Assembly (NCBI RefSeq): GCF_047238345.1
Contig: NZ_JBDFMQ010000001.1
Span: 1,488,001 to 1,552,000, forward strand
Direction of reading: 5' to 3'
Length of the DNA: 64,000 bases
Origin: Shouchella sp047238345
Lineage (GTDB): Bacteria; Bacillota; Bacilli; Bacillales; Bacillaceae_D
Shown: positions 23,912 through 31,939 of the stretch, piece after piece
How positions within the stretch are numbered: position 1 is the stretch's first letter
Layout of the letters: every line of letters begins with the position of its first letter
Translations under genes and position numbers: made by a program
Notes under the pieces: generated by a model
Databases searched by the model: none
The model's input: only the letters and a program-made list of their open reading frames with translations
What the model was told of the DNA's origin: nothing

Positions 23912-24447
23912 GATTGATCTCCTTTCCAATGTGTTTCAATAAAATCTTGTCTTCCAGATCCTTTACGGTAAAGTTGATAATGGAAGGCGTTTTTTTGATA
24001 ATAATCTTGATGGTATTCTTCTGCACGATAAAAAGGTTTTGCAGGAAGAATGAGTGTAGCAATCGGCTTTGTGAATTTTCCGCTAGATTGAAGATCTGCT
24101 TTGGCTTTTTCAGCTAATGCTTTTTGTTCCTCGTTATGATAAAAGATCGCCGTTCGATAAGAATCGCCTCGATCATGAAATTGTCCACCAGGGTCGGTCG
24201 GATCAATTTGTTGCCAGAACAAAGATAAAATGGTTTCGTATGACATGAGTGTAGGATCAAACGTGATTTGTACCGCCTCAAAATGACCGGTGGTTTCACT
24301 ACATACTTCTTTGTATGTGGGGTTTTCGGTATGACCGCCTGTATAGCCAGAAATGACCGATTCAACGCCGTCAAATTGATCAAACGGCTTGACCATGCAC
24401 CAAAAACAGCCGCCAGCAAATGTTGCTTTTTCTACCTGATTCATCAT
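23908..24447 (-). CDS. msrA: Peptide-methionine (S)-S-oxide reductase
   Basis: Reduces the S-epimer of methionine sulfoxide. The catalytic motif is AGGCFWCMVKPFDQ at about residues 10-23; the downstream GYTGGHTENPTYKEVCSETTGHFEAVQI is diagnostic. About 179 aa. GGGGTGAG precedes tandem ATGs (24447, 24444); the exact one is uncertain by one codon. First gene of the msrA-msrB operon, for oxidative damage repair. Confidence 0.93.
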   Translation of the reverse strand: MMNQVEKATFAGGCFWCMVKPFDQFDGVESVISGYTGGHTENPTYKEVCSETTGHFEAVQITFDPTLMSYETILSLFWQQIDPTDPGGQFHDRGDSYRTAIFYHNEEQKALAEKAKADLQSSGKFTKPIATLILPAKPFYRAEEYHQDYYQKNAFHYQLYRKGSGRQDFIETHWKGDQS

Positions 24448-24662
24448 TCTCACCCCAATTCATTGTATGGTTCTAGTATAACATACCACTTCACTGCTAA
24501 TGTTATATCTGCTTATATGAAAACGTTTCAATGTTTTTAAAAAAGGGAATCTATACCGGTATTACTTAGCTAACCGTTCTATGTTGCGACGGCTGCTGGT
24601 ATACATGTAAACAGATCATAAAGGAGAGGAGAGCTGGCTTATATTGTCAGTATTGAGAATGA

Positions 24663-26399
24663 ATGAAAACTAAAAAAATAGGAAATCGTGTACTTATGAT
24701 TAGCGCCGCGATTATGATTGCGTTTGTTTTATGGGGAGTCATTTCACCGATATCTCTTGGCGCAGTGGCAGATGATGCCCTTCAATGGGTTACGGAGTAT
24801 TTTGGTTGGTTCTACATGCTTGTGTTAAGCGTTTTTATTGTATTTGCACTTATTGTAATGGTGAGTCCGTTTGGACGAATGCGCTTAGGGAAAGATGATG
24901 ATGAGCCACAATACAAGTTTATTACGTGGATTGGGATGCTTTTTTCTGCTGGTATTGGCGTTGGTTTTGTCTTTTTTGGTGTAGCTGAACCAGTGTTGAA
25001 TTACTTAGATCCGCCACCGAATGAAGCGGTTCAAAATCCAGAAGCTGCTGCTGCTGTAGGACTCCGGTATGCGGTCTATCATTGGGGGCTGCATTGCTGG
25101 ATTGCTTCTTTAATTGTCGGCTTAATTATGTCTTATGTCATGTATCGTAAAAATAAACCTGCTCTCATCAGCTCTGCTTTTTATCCGTTATTACGCAATA
25201 AAACGGATGGAGTGATTGGGAAATCAATTGATATTTTTGCAATTCTGGCAACCTGTGCCGGTGTTGCCACTACATTTGGATTGAGTGCTTTACAAATATC
25301 CGGTGGGCTGTCTTACATAACTCCTATACCAAATACAGTTTGGACACAAATCACTCTCATTATTATTGTTACCATTTGTTTTATCTTTTCAGCGTTATCT
25401 GGAATTGATAAAGGGATTAAGCGATTGACGAATATTAATATTGCATTTGCGGGAATTTTGCTTATCTTCGTTATTTCATTTGGTCCAACGATTTTCATTT
25501 TTGAAAGTATGGTTACAACCCTTGGTTCTTATGTTGGAAACGTTGTGCAAATGTCGTTAACTCTTGAACCTTATGCAGGATCAAACTGGATTGCAGGGAA
25601 CACGATTTTCTTTTGGGGCTGGCATATGTCTTGGGCACCATTTATTGGATTATTTGTTGCGCGTATTTCAAAAGGGCGATCCATTCGCGAATTTATTGCA
25701 GGCGTGTTGTTTGTACCCGCAGCATTAGCGTTAATATGGTTTTCTTCGTTTGGTGGCTCGTCGCTTTATTATGAAGTCAGCCAAGGAATTTCAACAATTA
25801 CGAGCGTTTCACAAACGAATGAAGAACTGGCCATGTTTGTCTTGCTCGAACAGCTCCCGTTAAGTTTGCTAACAAGTATTGTTGCGTTACTGTTAATTTT
25901 TATCTTTTTTATTACGTCAGCTGATTCTGCAACCTTTATTCTTGGCTCAATGACATCAAATGGCATGCAAAATCCACCGACAAAACTTAAGCTATTATGG
26001 GGAATTTTAATTGGGGCCGTGGCGGCGGTACTCTTATTAAGTGGGGGCGATGATGGACTAAGTGCTTTGCAAACAGCTGCTATAACAGGTGGTTTACCAA
26101 TTGCTTTCATTTTAATTGGGATGGTCGTCTGTTTAACGATCTTACTTACAAGGGATTATCGATACTACAGAAGACAAGTATTGGCAACCCGCTCAGCTTC
26201 GTTAAAAGATGAGATCCGAGAAGATTTTTACGAAGAGTGGAAAGATGAGGTTTCAGAAGAAATAAAAGATGATTTCAAAGATCAGGCTTATCAAGAATTA
26301 AAAGAAGAACTTCGTGAAGACGTGTACAAGGAATTAAAAGAAGATTTAAAAGAAGATGTCAAAAAACAGCTAAAAAAAGAAAACCGAAAAGATTTATAG
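24663..26399 (+). CDS. BCCT family compatible-solute transporter
   Basis: A 578-aa sodium-coupled carrier for betaine, choline, carnitine or ectoine with 12 predicted helices. Family landmarks are FSAGIGVGFVFFGVAEPVLNY (about 96-116), YHWGLHCWIASLIVG (about 138-152) and the substrate-site segment FWGWHMSWAPFIGLFVARIS (about 316-335). After the last helix comes an unusually charged tail of about 65 residues made of Glu/Asp/Lys repeats (for example KEELREDVYKELKEDLKEDV). The nearest strong Shine-Dalgarno (24621-24630) is over 30 nt upstream and a TGA stop immediately precedes the ATG, so initiation may depend on a leader frame (24644-24673). Exact substrate unknown. Confidence 0.88.
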   Translation: MKTKKIGNRVLMISAAIMIAFVLWGVISPISLGAVADDALQWVTEYFGWFYMLVLSVFIVFALIVMVSPFGRMRLGKDDDEPQYKFITWIGMLFSAGIGVGFVFFGVAEPVLNYLDPPPNEAVQNPEAAAAVGLRYAVYHWGLHCWIASLIVGLIMSYVMYRKNKPALISSAFYPLLRNKTDGVIGKSIDIFAILATCAGVATTFGLSALQISGGLSYITPIPNTVWTQITLIIIVTICFIFSALSGIDKGIKRLTNINIAFAGILLIFVISFGPTIFIFESMVTTLGSYVGNVVQMSLTLEPYAGSNWIAGNTIFFWGWHMSWAPFIGLFVARISKGRSIREFIAGVLFVPAALALIWFSSFGGSSLYYEVSQGISTITSVSQTNEELAMFVLLEQLPLSLLTSIVALLLIFIFFITSADSATFILGSMTSNGMQNPPTKLKLLWGILIGAVAAVLLLSGGDDGLSALQTAAITGGLPIAFILIGMVVCLTILLTRDYRYYRRQVLATRSASLKDEIREDFYEEWKDEVSEEIKDDFKDQAYQELKEELREDVYKELKEDLKEDVKKQLKKENRKDL

Positions 26400-26402
26400 C
26401 GA

Positions 26403-26435
26403 AAAAGGGCGGCGGCATGTCGACCCTTTTCTTAT
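26403..26435 (+). terminator. Probable BCCT terminator
   Basis: AAAAGGG (26403-26409) pairs with CCCTTTT (26424-26430), just after the stop codon, followed by CTT. Confidence 0.55.
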
Positions 26436-26570
26436 ACTGTCAAATTATTTTTAACGAAGAATTCTGTTGTTTAGGAGGATTTTTAAAAGAAAAAACGAAT
26501 CAATTGTTGGAAAATGTCAGTTTCATTTACAAAAGGGGGGTTAAGTCGGTGTAGTTGAAACACCGAACAA

Positions 26571-28253
26571 GTGCGTATGAAAGCGATGGTTACTGAATTA
26601 CTGAATCAGTCTAATGTTCCGCAATGTGTGATTTATGATGACGAAATCATTATAAGAAACGATGCTTTTAATAAATTGTTAGGTCTTGAAAAGAAGCCAG
26701 ATCTTAACATTCCTTTGGCAACTATTTTAAGCTACCAATCCATGGAAAAATGGGTCGTTGAGACTAATGGTATGAACGTGCAGTTAGATATTTCACATGC
26801 TGTGCTAGATCAAGAGTATATGCTCTATACATTTGCTGGAAAAACGAAAAAAGAAGATGTTCGGTTGAATATTGTTTCAAATGACCAATCGAAAAAATTA
26901 CGCTGGTTAACCGATGAGGCGGGTAAAATTATTGAAGGTAGCGAAGTCGGGAGAGCGTTTTTGACGATTCAAGATTCCGTTTGGACGTTTGTGCCAAAAG
27001 AATTATATAACCCTAACGATAAAAAACAGGTTCTTACTTTTTTATATCAGCAAATTGAATATGAGGTAAGAGTGATTACATATAGCGGCTACATGTTATT
27101 TGATGTGGTTCGTGCGGAACAACGAGTGGAGCAACTGATTACAAGGAATGAGTTAATAAATATTTTAGACTTGTCAAATGAATGTTACATTCTTCATGAT
27201 TCCATGACCATTCATTACGCAAACAAAGCGACGCATCGTTATTTAGGTATGAATCACACGAGTCTTATAGGAAAGCCAGTGCGTCATCATATTCAGGAAC
27301 GAGAATTAAAGCTGGTGAAGGAAGCTATGCAGGCGCAACAAGAAGAAATCATGTATCGCCCAATCAAACTCATTAATGGGGATGGCAGTTTACTGTATAC
27401 AATGTGTGCCATTCTTCCTGTTCATATTGATGGAAAGAAGCTATTTGTTTCTGTTTTAAAGCAACCTCATCAAACGTCTAAGCGAAGAGAAGAGGCGATG
27501 AAAGTTGCGTCTCGTTTATCAGCTAGTATGGCCCATGAATTAAGAAACCCATTAACAACGATTAAAGGGTTTATGCAGCTTTATGCAGAGACAAAAGCGA
27601 TCCCTGAAAGTCAGGTCAAGACTATTAATGCGGAATTAACGCAAATGGAAAAGATCATTGATGATTATGTATTTCTTGCTAAGCAAAAAGGCATGGTTGA
27701 AAACAAAAAAACGATTGAAATAAACAGTTATGTAAGAGCATTGGCTAGAAAAGAAGAAATGAAAGAACTTGTTAAAGACAATCCTTTACTACTTTCTGTT
27801 TCTGACACGTATTACATCCACGGCTATGCACAAGAATTAGATATTTTATTTTTTAATTTAATAGGAAATGCAGTCGATGCCAGTCAGTCAGCAACGTCGA
27901 TCGAGATAAGGGTAACGACTGACTACAATCAACTGTGTGTGCAAGTCATTGATAAAGGAACAGGGATCCCGCCTAATCGACTTTATTTGTTAGGTCAACC
28001 TTTTTTCTCGTCAAAAGAGAAAGGAACAGGATTAGGTTTAATGATCTGTCATAAGATCGTTGAATTGCACGGCGGCCGGATGGAAATTAAAACGAAAGCT
28101 GGTACAGGAACGATCGTCCAAGTTTATTTGCCATTAAAAGCGGTATCAGAAAACCGTGACGTAAAACGTGTTAAAAAAGGATTTCAGCAAGTTTTAGGAC
28201 AAAGTGAAACCCGAATGCTAACAAACATAAACCAGCGATCACATTCAAAATAG
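26571..28253 (+). CDS. Soluble PAS-domain sensor histidine kinase (sporulation-kinase type)
   Basis: A 560-aa cytoplasmic kinase with no membrane segment. Order: two PAS-like regions (about 12-150 and 200-300), HisKA with phospho-acceptor H322 in SMAHELRNPLTTIKGFMQL, and HATPase_c with N-box NLIGNAVDAS, DKGTGIPPNR and GTGLGLMICHKIVELHGG. No response regulator is adjacent, as for the KinA-KinE kinases that feed Spo0F. The GTG/ATG start (26571 or 26577) lies about 30 nt after AAAAGGGGGG; a small hairpin (26547-26565) sits between. The last 35 residues extend past the catalytic domain and overlap the convergent LysE gene by 83 bp. Confidence 0.85.
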   Translation: MRMKAMVTELLNQSNVPQCVIYDDEIIIRNDAFNKLLGLEKKPDLNIPLATILSYQSMEKWVVETNGMNVQLDISHAVLDQEYMLYTFAGKTKKEDVRLNIVSNDQSKKLRWLTDEAGKIIEGSEVGRAFLTIQDSVWTFVPKELYNPNDKKQVLTFLYQQIEYEVRVITYSGYMLFDVVRAEQRVEQLITRNELINILDLSNECYILHDSMTIHYANKATHRYLGMNHTSLIGKPVRHHIQERELKLVKEAMQAQQEEIMYRPIKLINGDGSLLYTMCAILPVHIDGKKLFVSVLKQPHQTSKRREEAMKVASRLSASMAHELRNPLTTIKGFMQLYAETKAIPESQVKTINAELTQMEKIIDDYVFLAKQKGMVENKKTIEINSYVRALARKEEMKELVKDNPLLLSVSDTYYIHGYAQELDILFFNLIGNAVDASQSATSIEIRVTTDYNQLCVQVIDKGTGIPPNRLYLLGQPFFSSKEKGTGLGLMICHKIVELHGGRMEIKTKAGTGTIVQVYLPLKAVSENRDVKRVKKGFQQVLGQSETRMLTNINQRSHSK

Positions 28254-28791
28254 GTAAAAGAGAGCGGCTCAAAAATTGACCGAAAAAAGAAGCTAAAAAC
28301 GATAAGCTAATGTTCCAAACGAGAATGCCAAGAAAAAGAAAAATGGCATAGATAAGAAAAGAGCTAGACTGTTCGCTCGTGAGCTCGGCTAAGGTTGATC
28401 CGAAAATGCCAAACCAAAACATTAAATTAATTGGATTAAATAACGCGATAGATAAACCTGTCCAAAAAGAAGCGAAGACAGAAGTAGAGAGACTGCTTGA
28501 GCGAGAGAGAGCAGTCTTTCGCTTGTTAATGGACTCGATACCAAGATAAATAAGTAGAGTCGACCCAAACAAATAAAGACTAATTTGCACGGGCGTCATG
28601 AATATAATCTGCGTTAAACCAAAATAAATAATAATCATAAAACATACATCCGCTAGAATGGCGCCAATGCCGACAAAAAGAGCGGGAAAAAAGCCGTTTG
28701 ATATGCCCTTTTTTACAATTGCAAGACAAATGGGACCGACAGGAACTGCTAAGGATAAACCAAGAATAAATGCTGAAAGAATATCAGGCAT
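28171..28791 (-). CDS. LysE/RhtB family amino acid exporter (YcgF-like)
   Basis: A 206-aa inner-membrane exporter with about six helices. The start MPDILSAFILGLSLAVPVGP and the NGFFPALFVGIGAILAD segment (about 33-49) are typical for the LysE superfamily, which exports basic or hydroxylated amino acids and derivatives. AGGAGG precedes the ATG. It is divergent from the YcgG-family gene at 28934, a pair also found together in B. subtilis (ycgF, ycgG). Its 3' end overlaps the kinase gene tail-to-tail. Confidence 0.87.
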   Translation of the reverse strand: MPDILSAFILGLSLAVPVGPICLAIVKKGISNGFFPALFVGIGAILADVCFMIIIYFGLTQIIFMTPVQISLYLFGSTLLIYLGIESINKRKTALSRSSSLSTSVFASFWTGLSIALFNPINLMFWFGIFGSTLAELTSEQSSSFLIYAIFLFLGILVWNISLSFLASFFGQFLSRSLLPILNVIAGLCLLAFGFHFVLKLAEILF

Positions 28792-28933
28792 AAAAACCTC
28801 CTATTTCTTAGACATGCCTCACTAATTAGTAAATGATCAGTAATGGGGATTTAGACGTGCTTTATTTGTAATTTCGTGACTAGATTCGAATCAAGCTTCA
28901 TATGATGGGAAAGAATGTAAAGGAGGATTGAAA

Positions 28934-29662
28934 ATGAATCAATCTCGGTTATTAACAACAGCAGAAATGCTTTCCACTGAAGTCCCAAGTTGGGTGAATC
29001 AAAGTTATCAGGAATATAGTAAAGTCGTTACGGATACAACGTTCCCGTGTTTTTTTGGTCAAAAAGGAGAGCGAAAAGGGGAGTTGCGCTATTCGTATTT
29101 ATCGCATGCAGATTGGTCCTCATTGCCACATACACTAAAAATGTTTCAATCTTTAATGGAGCAACGTCCACTTGTTAGGCGAGGGCTTTTTGTATTTGTG
29201 GAGCCTGAAGACCAAGAGCAAACGCTTGATTATTATCGTCGTTATTTTTGGGATATGCTTCAATACTTAAATGATAAAGACGAAAGTATTTGGCCTGAAC
29301 ATACGCCTAGCAATCCAGAACATCATTTATGGTCGTTTTGTTTTAATGGGCAGTCGATGTTCGCATTCGCAAATACACCTGCGTACAAGCAACGAATTAC
29401 ACGAGATTTAGGGCAAAGTATGGTTATAGGATTTCAGCCAAGGGAAATTTTTCAAGGGTTAGAAGGAACTGAGCCAAAAGGTCATAATTCACGTGAAGCT
29501 GTTAGAAAACGAGTAGAGGCGTGGGATCAAATACCGAAACATCCTGATATTAGTCATTATGGCGATGTCGAACATAGAGAATGGAAACAGTTTTTTATTG
29601 GTGATGATTGTGTACCGATAACAGGAAAATGCCCATTTAAAGCAAAAAACGATTCAAAATAG
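28934..29662 (+). CDS. YqcI/YcgG family protein (GntA-type heme-dependent N-hydroxylase family)
   Basis: A 242-aa soluble protein of the YqcI/YcgG family: FPCFFGQKGERKGELRY (about 38-54), HHLWSFCFNGQSMFAFANTPAY (about 136-157), MVIGFQPREIF and a C-terminal CPF. One family member, GntA, is a heme-dependent guanidino N-hydroxylase in guanitoxin synthesis, so oxidation of an arginine-like compound is possible here; the other guanitoxin genes are absent. A TTG at 28928 is in frame, but AAAGGAGG spaces correctly only to ATG 28934. Divergent from a LysE exporter. Confidence 0.82.
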   Translation: MNQSRLLTTAEMLSTEVPSWVNQSYQEYSKVVTDTTFPCFFGQKGERKGELRYSYLSHADWSSLPHTLKMFQSLMEQRPLVRRGLFVFVEPEDQEQTLDYYRRYFWDMLQYLNDKDESIWPEHTPSNPEHHLWSFCFNGQSMFAFANTPAYKQRITRDLGQSMVIGFQPREIFQGLEGTEPKGHNSREAVRKRVEAWDQIPKHPDISHYGDVEHREWKQFFIGDDCVPITGKCPFKAKNDSK

Positions 29663-29719
29663 ATTTTTGATCGATTGACGTGCTAAACTAAGCATATTAC
29701 TTAAAGAAAAAGGGATATC

Positions 29720-30703
29720 ATGAGATTTAGAATTGGCTATCGAACACTAAAAACCGCAATCGGTGTATTCATTTCACTTTCAATTGCGCAATTTCTGGAA
29801 TTGAATTTTGCTTCATCAGCAGCCATCATTACGATATTATGTATATCCGTGACAAGAAAAAATTCGCTTCTTGTTTCGTGGGCGCGGTTTGTTGCGTGTA
29901 TGATTGGTCTTGTCATGAGTTCTATTCTATTCGAGTTGATTGGCTATAATCCATTTGCAGCCGCACTCTTTATCTTGTTATTTATCCCTGTTGTTTTGCT
30001 TGTAAAAGCAAGTGATGGTATTGTGACAAGCTCTGTTATAGTTATGCATTTGTACGTTGTAGAAGAAGTATCGGTTGGCTTTTATTGGAACGAACTTCAG
30101 CTAATTTTTATTGGGATTGGTACAGCTCTATTAATGAACCTTTATATGCCCTCTAAAGATAAGGAAATGCGCGAACAGCGGAAAAAAGTTGAAGCATTGT
30201 TAAAAACAACGTTAAATCAGCTATCTACATATATTCGCGCTGGAGAAAGTAGTTGGGATGGGAAAGAATTGTCCCAATTAGATTGGGTGTTAAAGGAGAG
30301 TAAAAAGACAGCATTTGTTTCAATGCAAAACCATCTCCTGGCAGAAGAGAACCATTATTACCATTATTTCGCAATGAGAGAAAAGCAGCTAGAAATCATT
30401 GAGCGGCTTATGCCACACCTAACTCGCATTAATGGTTCGGTTCCACAGCAAGAGAAAGTAGCAAATTTTTTAGATGAATTGTCCCGTGCAGTAAGCCCAA
30501 CGAATTCTGTTGCTTATTTTTTGCTTCAATTAGAAGAGATGCGTACGGAATTTAGAAATATGCCGCTGCCGAAAACAAGAGAAGAGTTCGAGAGTCGCTC
30601 GTCTCTTTTGTTAATTGTGTTTGAATTTGAACAGTATTTGAAGACAAAAGACGAGTTGTGGGCTCGAAAATCGGATAAAAAAAGACCATTGCGTAAACCC
30701 TAA
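29720..30703 (+). CDS. yqjA: YqjA-like aromatic acid exporter family protein
   Basis: A 327-aa membrane protein with an N-terminal four-to-six-helix module (about 8-145) and a long cytoplasmic helical tail (about 150-320), the layout of the ArAE_1/DUF939 family that includes B. subtilis YqjA. GYRTLKTAIGVFISLSIAQ at the start is typical. Export of aromatic carboxylic acids is the proposed family role, without direct evidence here. It precedes an L,D-transpeptidase gene by 28 nt. Confidence 0.85.
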   Translation: MRFRIGYRTLKTAIGVFISLSIAQFLELNFASSAAIITILCISVTRKNSLLVSWARFVACMIGLVMSSILFELIGYNPFAAALFILLFIPVVLLVKASDGIVTSSVIVMHLYVVEEVSVGFYWNELQLIFIGIGTALLMNLYMPSKDKEMREQRKKVEALLKTTLNQLSTYIRAGESSWDGKELSQLDWVLKESKKTAFVSMQNHLLAEENHYYHYFAMREKQLEIIERLMPHLTRINGSVPQQEKVANFLDELSRAVSPTNSVAYFLLQLEEMRTEFRNMPLPKTREEFESRSSLLLIVFEFEQYLKTKDELWARKSDKKRPLRKP

Positions 30704-30731
30704 ACGTATTCGATACGAGGGGTGTACAAAC

Positions 30732-31235
30732 GTGAAGTGGTCTTTTTTTCTGTCTATCTACGTGTTTTTTTCTGCACTATTTCCAAATCAATTTTTAATT
30801 GAACAAGCAGATATTATTGTGAATATTAAAACGAATGAATTAGCACTCATTGAAGCCAATCATATTAGTGAAGTCTTTCCAATTGCAAGCGGAAAAAAAG
30901 GGGAAGAAACGCCTGAAGGTGAGTTCCAAGTGCTTGTAAAAGCAAAGCAGCCTTATTACCGTAAAAAAGATATTCCTGGTGGGGATGAACGGAATCCGTT
31001 AGGGAGTAGGTGGATTGGATTTGATGCAAATGGGACAAGTGGCCGTACCTATGGTGTGCACGGAACGAACCAACCCCATTCAATTGGCTATCATGCGTCG
31101 TTAGGGTGTATTCGCATGGAAAATTCAGCTGTTGAATATGTATTTGAACGAGTAGAAATTGGGAGTAAAGTGGTTGTTGTTAATGATCAACGGAGTTTTA
31201 ATGCATTAGGCAAAGCATACGGACTATTAAAGTGA
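30732..31235 (+). CDS. Secreted L,D-transpeptidase (YkuD domain)
   Basis: A 167-aa protein with an N-terminal signal or membrane segment (about 1-20) followed directly by a YkuD catalytic domain; no LysM domain is present. The active-site signature GVHGTNQPHSIGYHASLGC (about 111-129) followed by IRM contains the catalytic His and Cys. Such enzymes form 3-3 cross-links or attach proteins to peptidoglycan; in spore formers they often act on the spore or septal wall. GTG start after GAGGGGTG. Probably in one transcript with yqjA. Confidence 0.9.
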   Translation: MKWSFFLSIYVFFSALFPNQFLIEQADIIVNIKTNELALIEANHISEVFPIASGKKGEETPEGEFQVLVKAKQPYYRKKDIPGGDERNPLGSRWIGFDANGTSGRTYGVHGTNQPHSIGYHASLGCIRMENSAVEYVFERVEIGSKVVVVNDQRSFNALGKAYGLLK

Positions 31236-31251
31236 GCCGAGGATTAAAGCA

Positions 31252-31282
31252 AATTTCACGAGAGCATACGTCTCGTGAAATT
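31252..31282. terminator. Inverted repeat between convergent genes (possible terminator)
   Basis: A perfect 12-bp stem (31252-31263 with 31271-31282) and 7-nt loop lie between the L,D-transpeptidase and the convergent Prli42-like gene. There is no good T run, so intrinsic termination is likely but not certain. Confidence 0.5.
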
Positions 31283-31301
31283 CATACGTTTGTATGCCAT
31301 A

Positions 31302-31400
31302 TTAAAACATGCCTAAACCAGCGGCTGCACCAAATACGCCTCCGAGTACAAGAGTCCCAATCATAATATATACAATTAAACGTTGGAATTTTCGTGGCAT
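31302..31400 (-). CDS. Prli42-like stressosome-associated micropeptide
   Basis: A 32-residue membrane peptide starting MPRKFQRLIVYIMIG, with a basic N-terminus and a single hydrophobic helix rich in Gly/Ala. The pattern (charged R-K-x-Q start, VYxM, TL, C-terminal MF) matches Prli42, the miniprotein that tethers the stressosome to the membrane in Listeria and related Firmicutes. GGAGG spaces 7 nt to this ATG; another ATG 6 nt upstream is too close to the Shine-Dalgarno. Too short for ordinary ORF calling. Lies among yqj-type genes. Confidence 0.65.
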   Translation of the reverse strand: MPRKFQRLIVYIMIGTLVLGGVFGAAAGLGMF

Positions 31401-31472
31401 TGTCATCCCTCCACCTAAGCTTTACTAATGCTAGTTTACCTGATTGCTACAAAAGCAACAAGAGGAGTTTTT

Positions 31473-31880
31473 ATGCTAGAACTAAAAATAGACCATATTG
31501 CATATGCCCTACAGTCTGAGGCGGAGATTGATCGATTTGTCGAGCTATTTTCTGTAGAGAAACCGACACGAGAACCGGTCAATGATCAGCTAGTAATCGT
31601 TTATCATCTTGACATGCCTCTTTTTTCAATAGAACTTTTAGTACCTATGGAAGATAACCACGGGTTACAGCGCTTTCTTTTAAAGCACCCATCTCCTTGC
31701 TTTCACCATTTAGCGTTGAGTTGTAAAGATTTAAGCTGTGGACAAGCCTTTTTTGAAAGCATCGGGTATCAATTTTTATATCCGGAAAGTAGACAAGGAA
31801 GTAATAAAAAAAGAATTAATTTCCTTAAACCTAATTCTACAAATGGTGTACTAATTGAATTGTGTGAGCAAGAAACATGA
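31473..31880 (+). CDS. yqjC: VOC family protein, methylmalonyl-CoA epimerase-like (YqjC)
   Basis: A 135-aa glyoxalase-fold protein. Metal ligands typical for methylmalonyl-CoA epimerase appear as KIDHIAYAL (near the start), CFHHLALSCKDL (about 74-85) and NGVLIELCEQ at the C-terminus, where the family has STGGVLIELCQ. No mutase gene is in the window. AGAGGAG precedes the ATG at 31473; the longer frame from 31428 lacks a ribosome binding site. The next gene is a YqjE homologue, as in B. subtilis. Confidence 0.75.
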   Translation: MLELKIDHIAYALQSEAEIDRFVELFSVEKPTREPVNDQLVIVYHLDMPLFSIELLVPMEDNHGLQRFLLKHPSPCFHHLALSCKDLSCGQAFFESIGYQFLYPESRQGSNKKRINFLKPNSTNGVLIELCEQET

Positions 31881-31939
31881 AAAATGTTACAGCATTCGTT
31901 ATGATGAAAGAGATTATTAAATAATGGAGTGGATAAATT

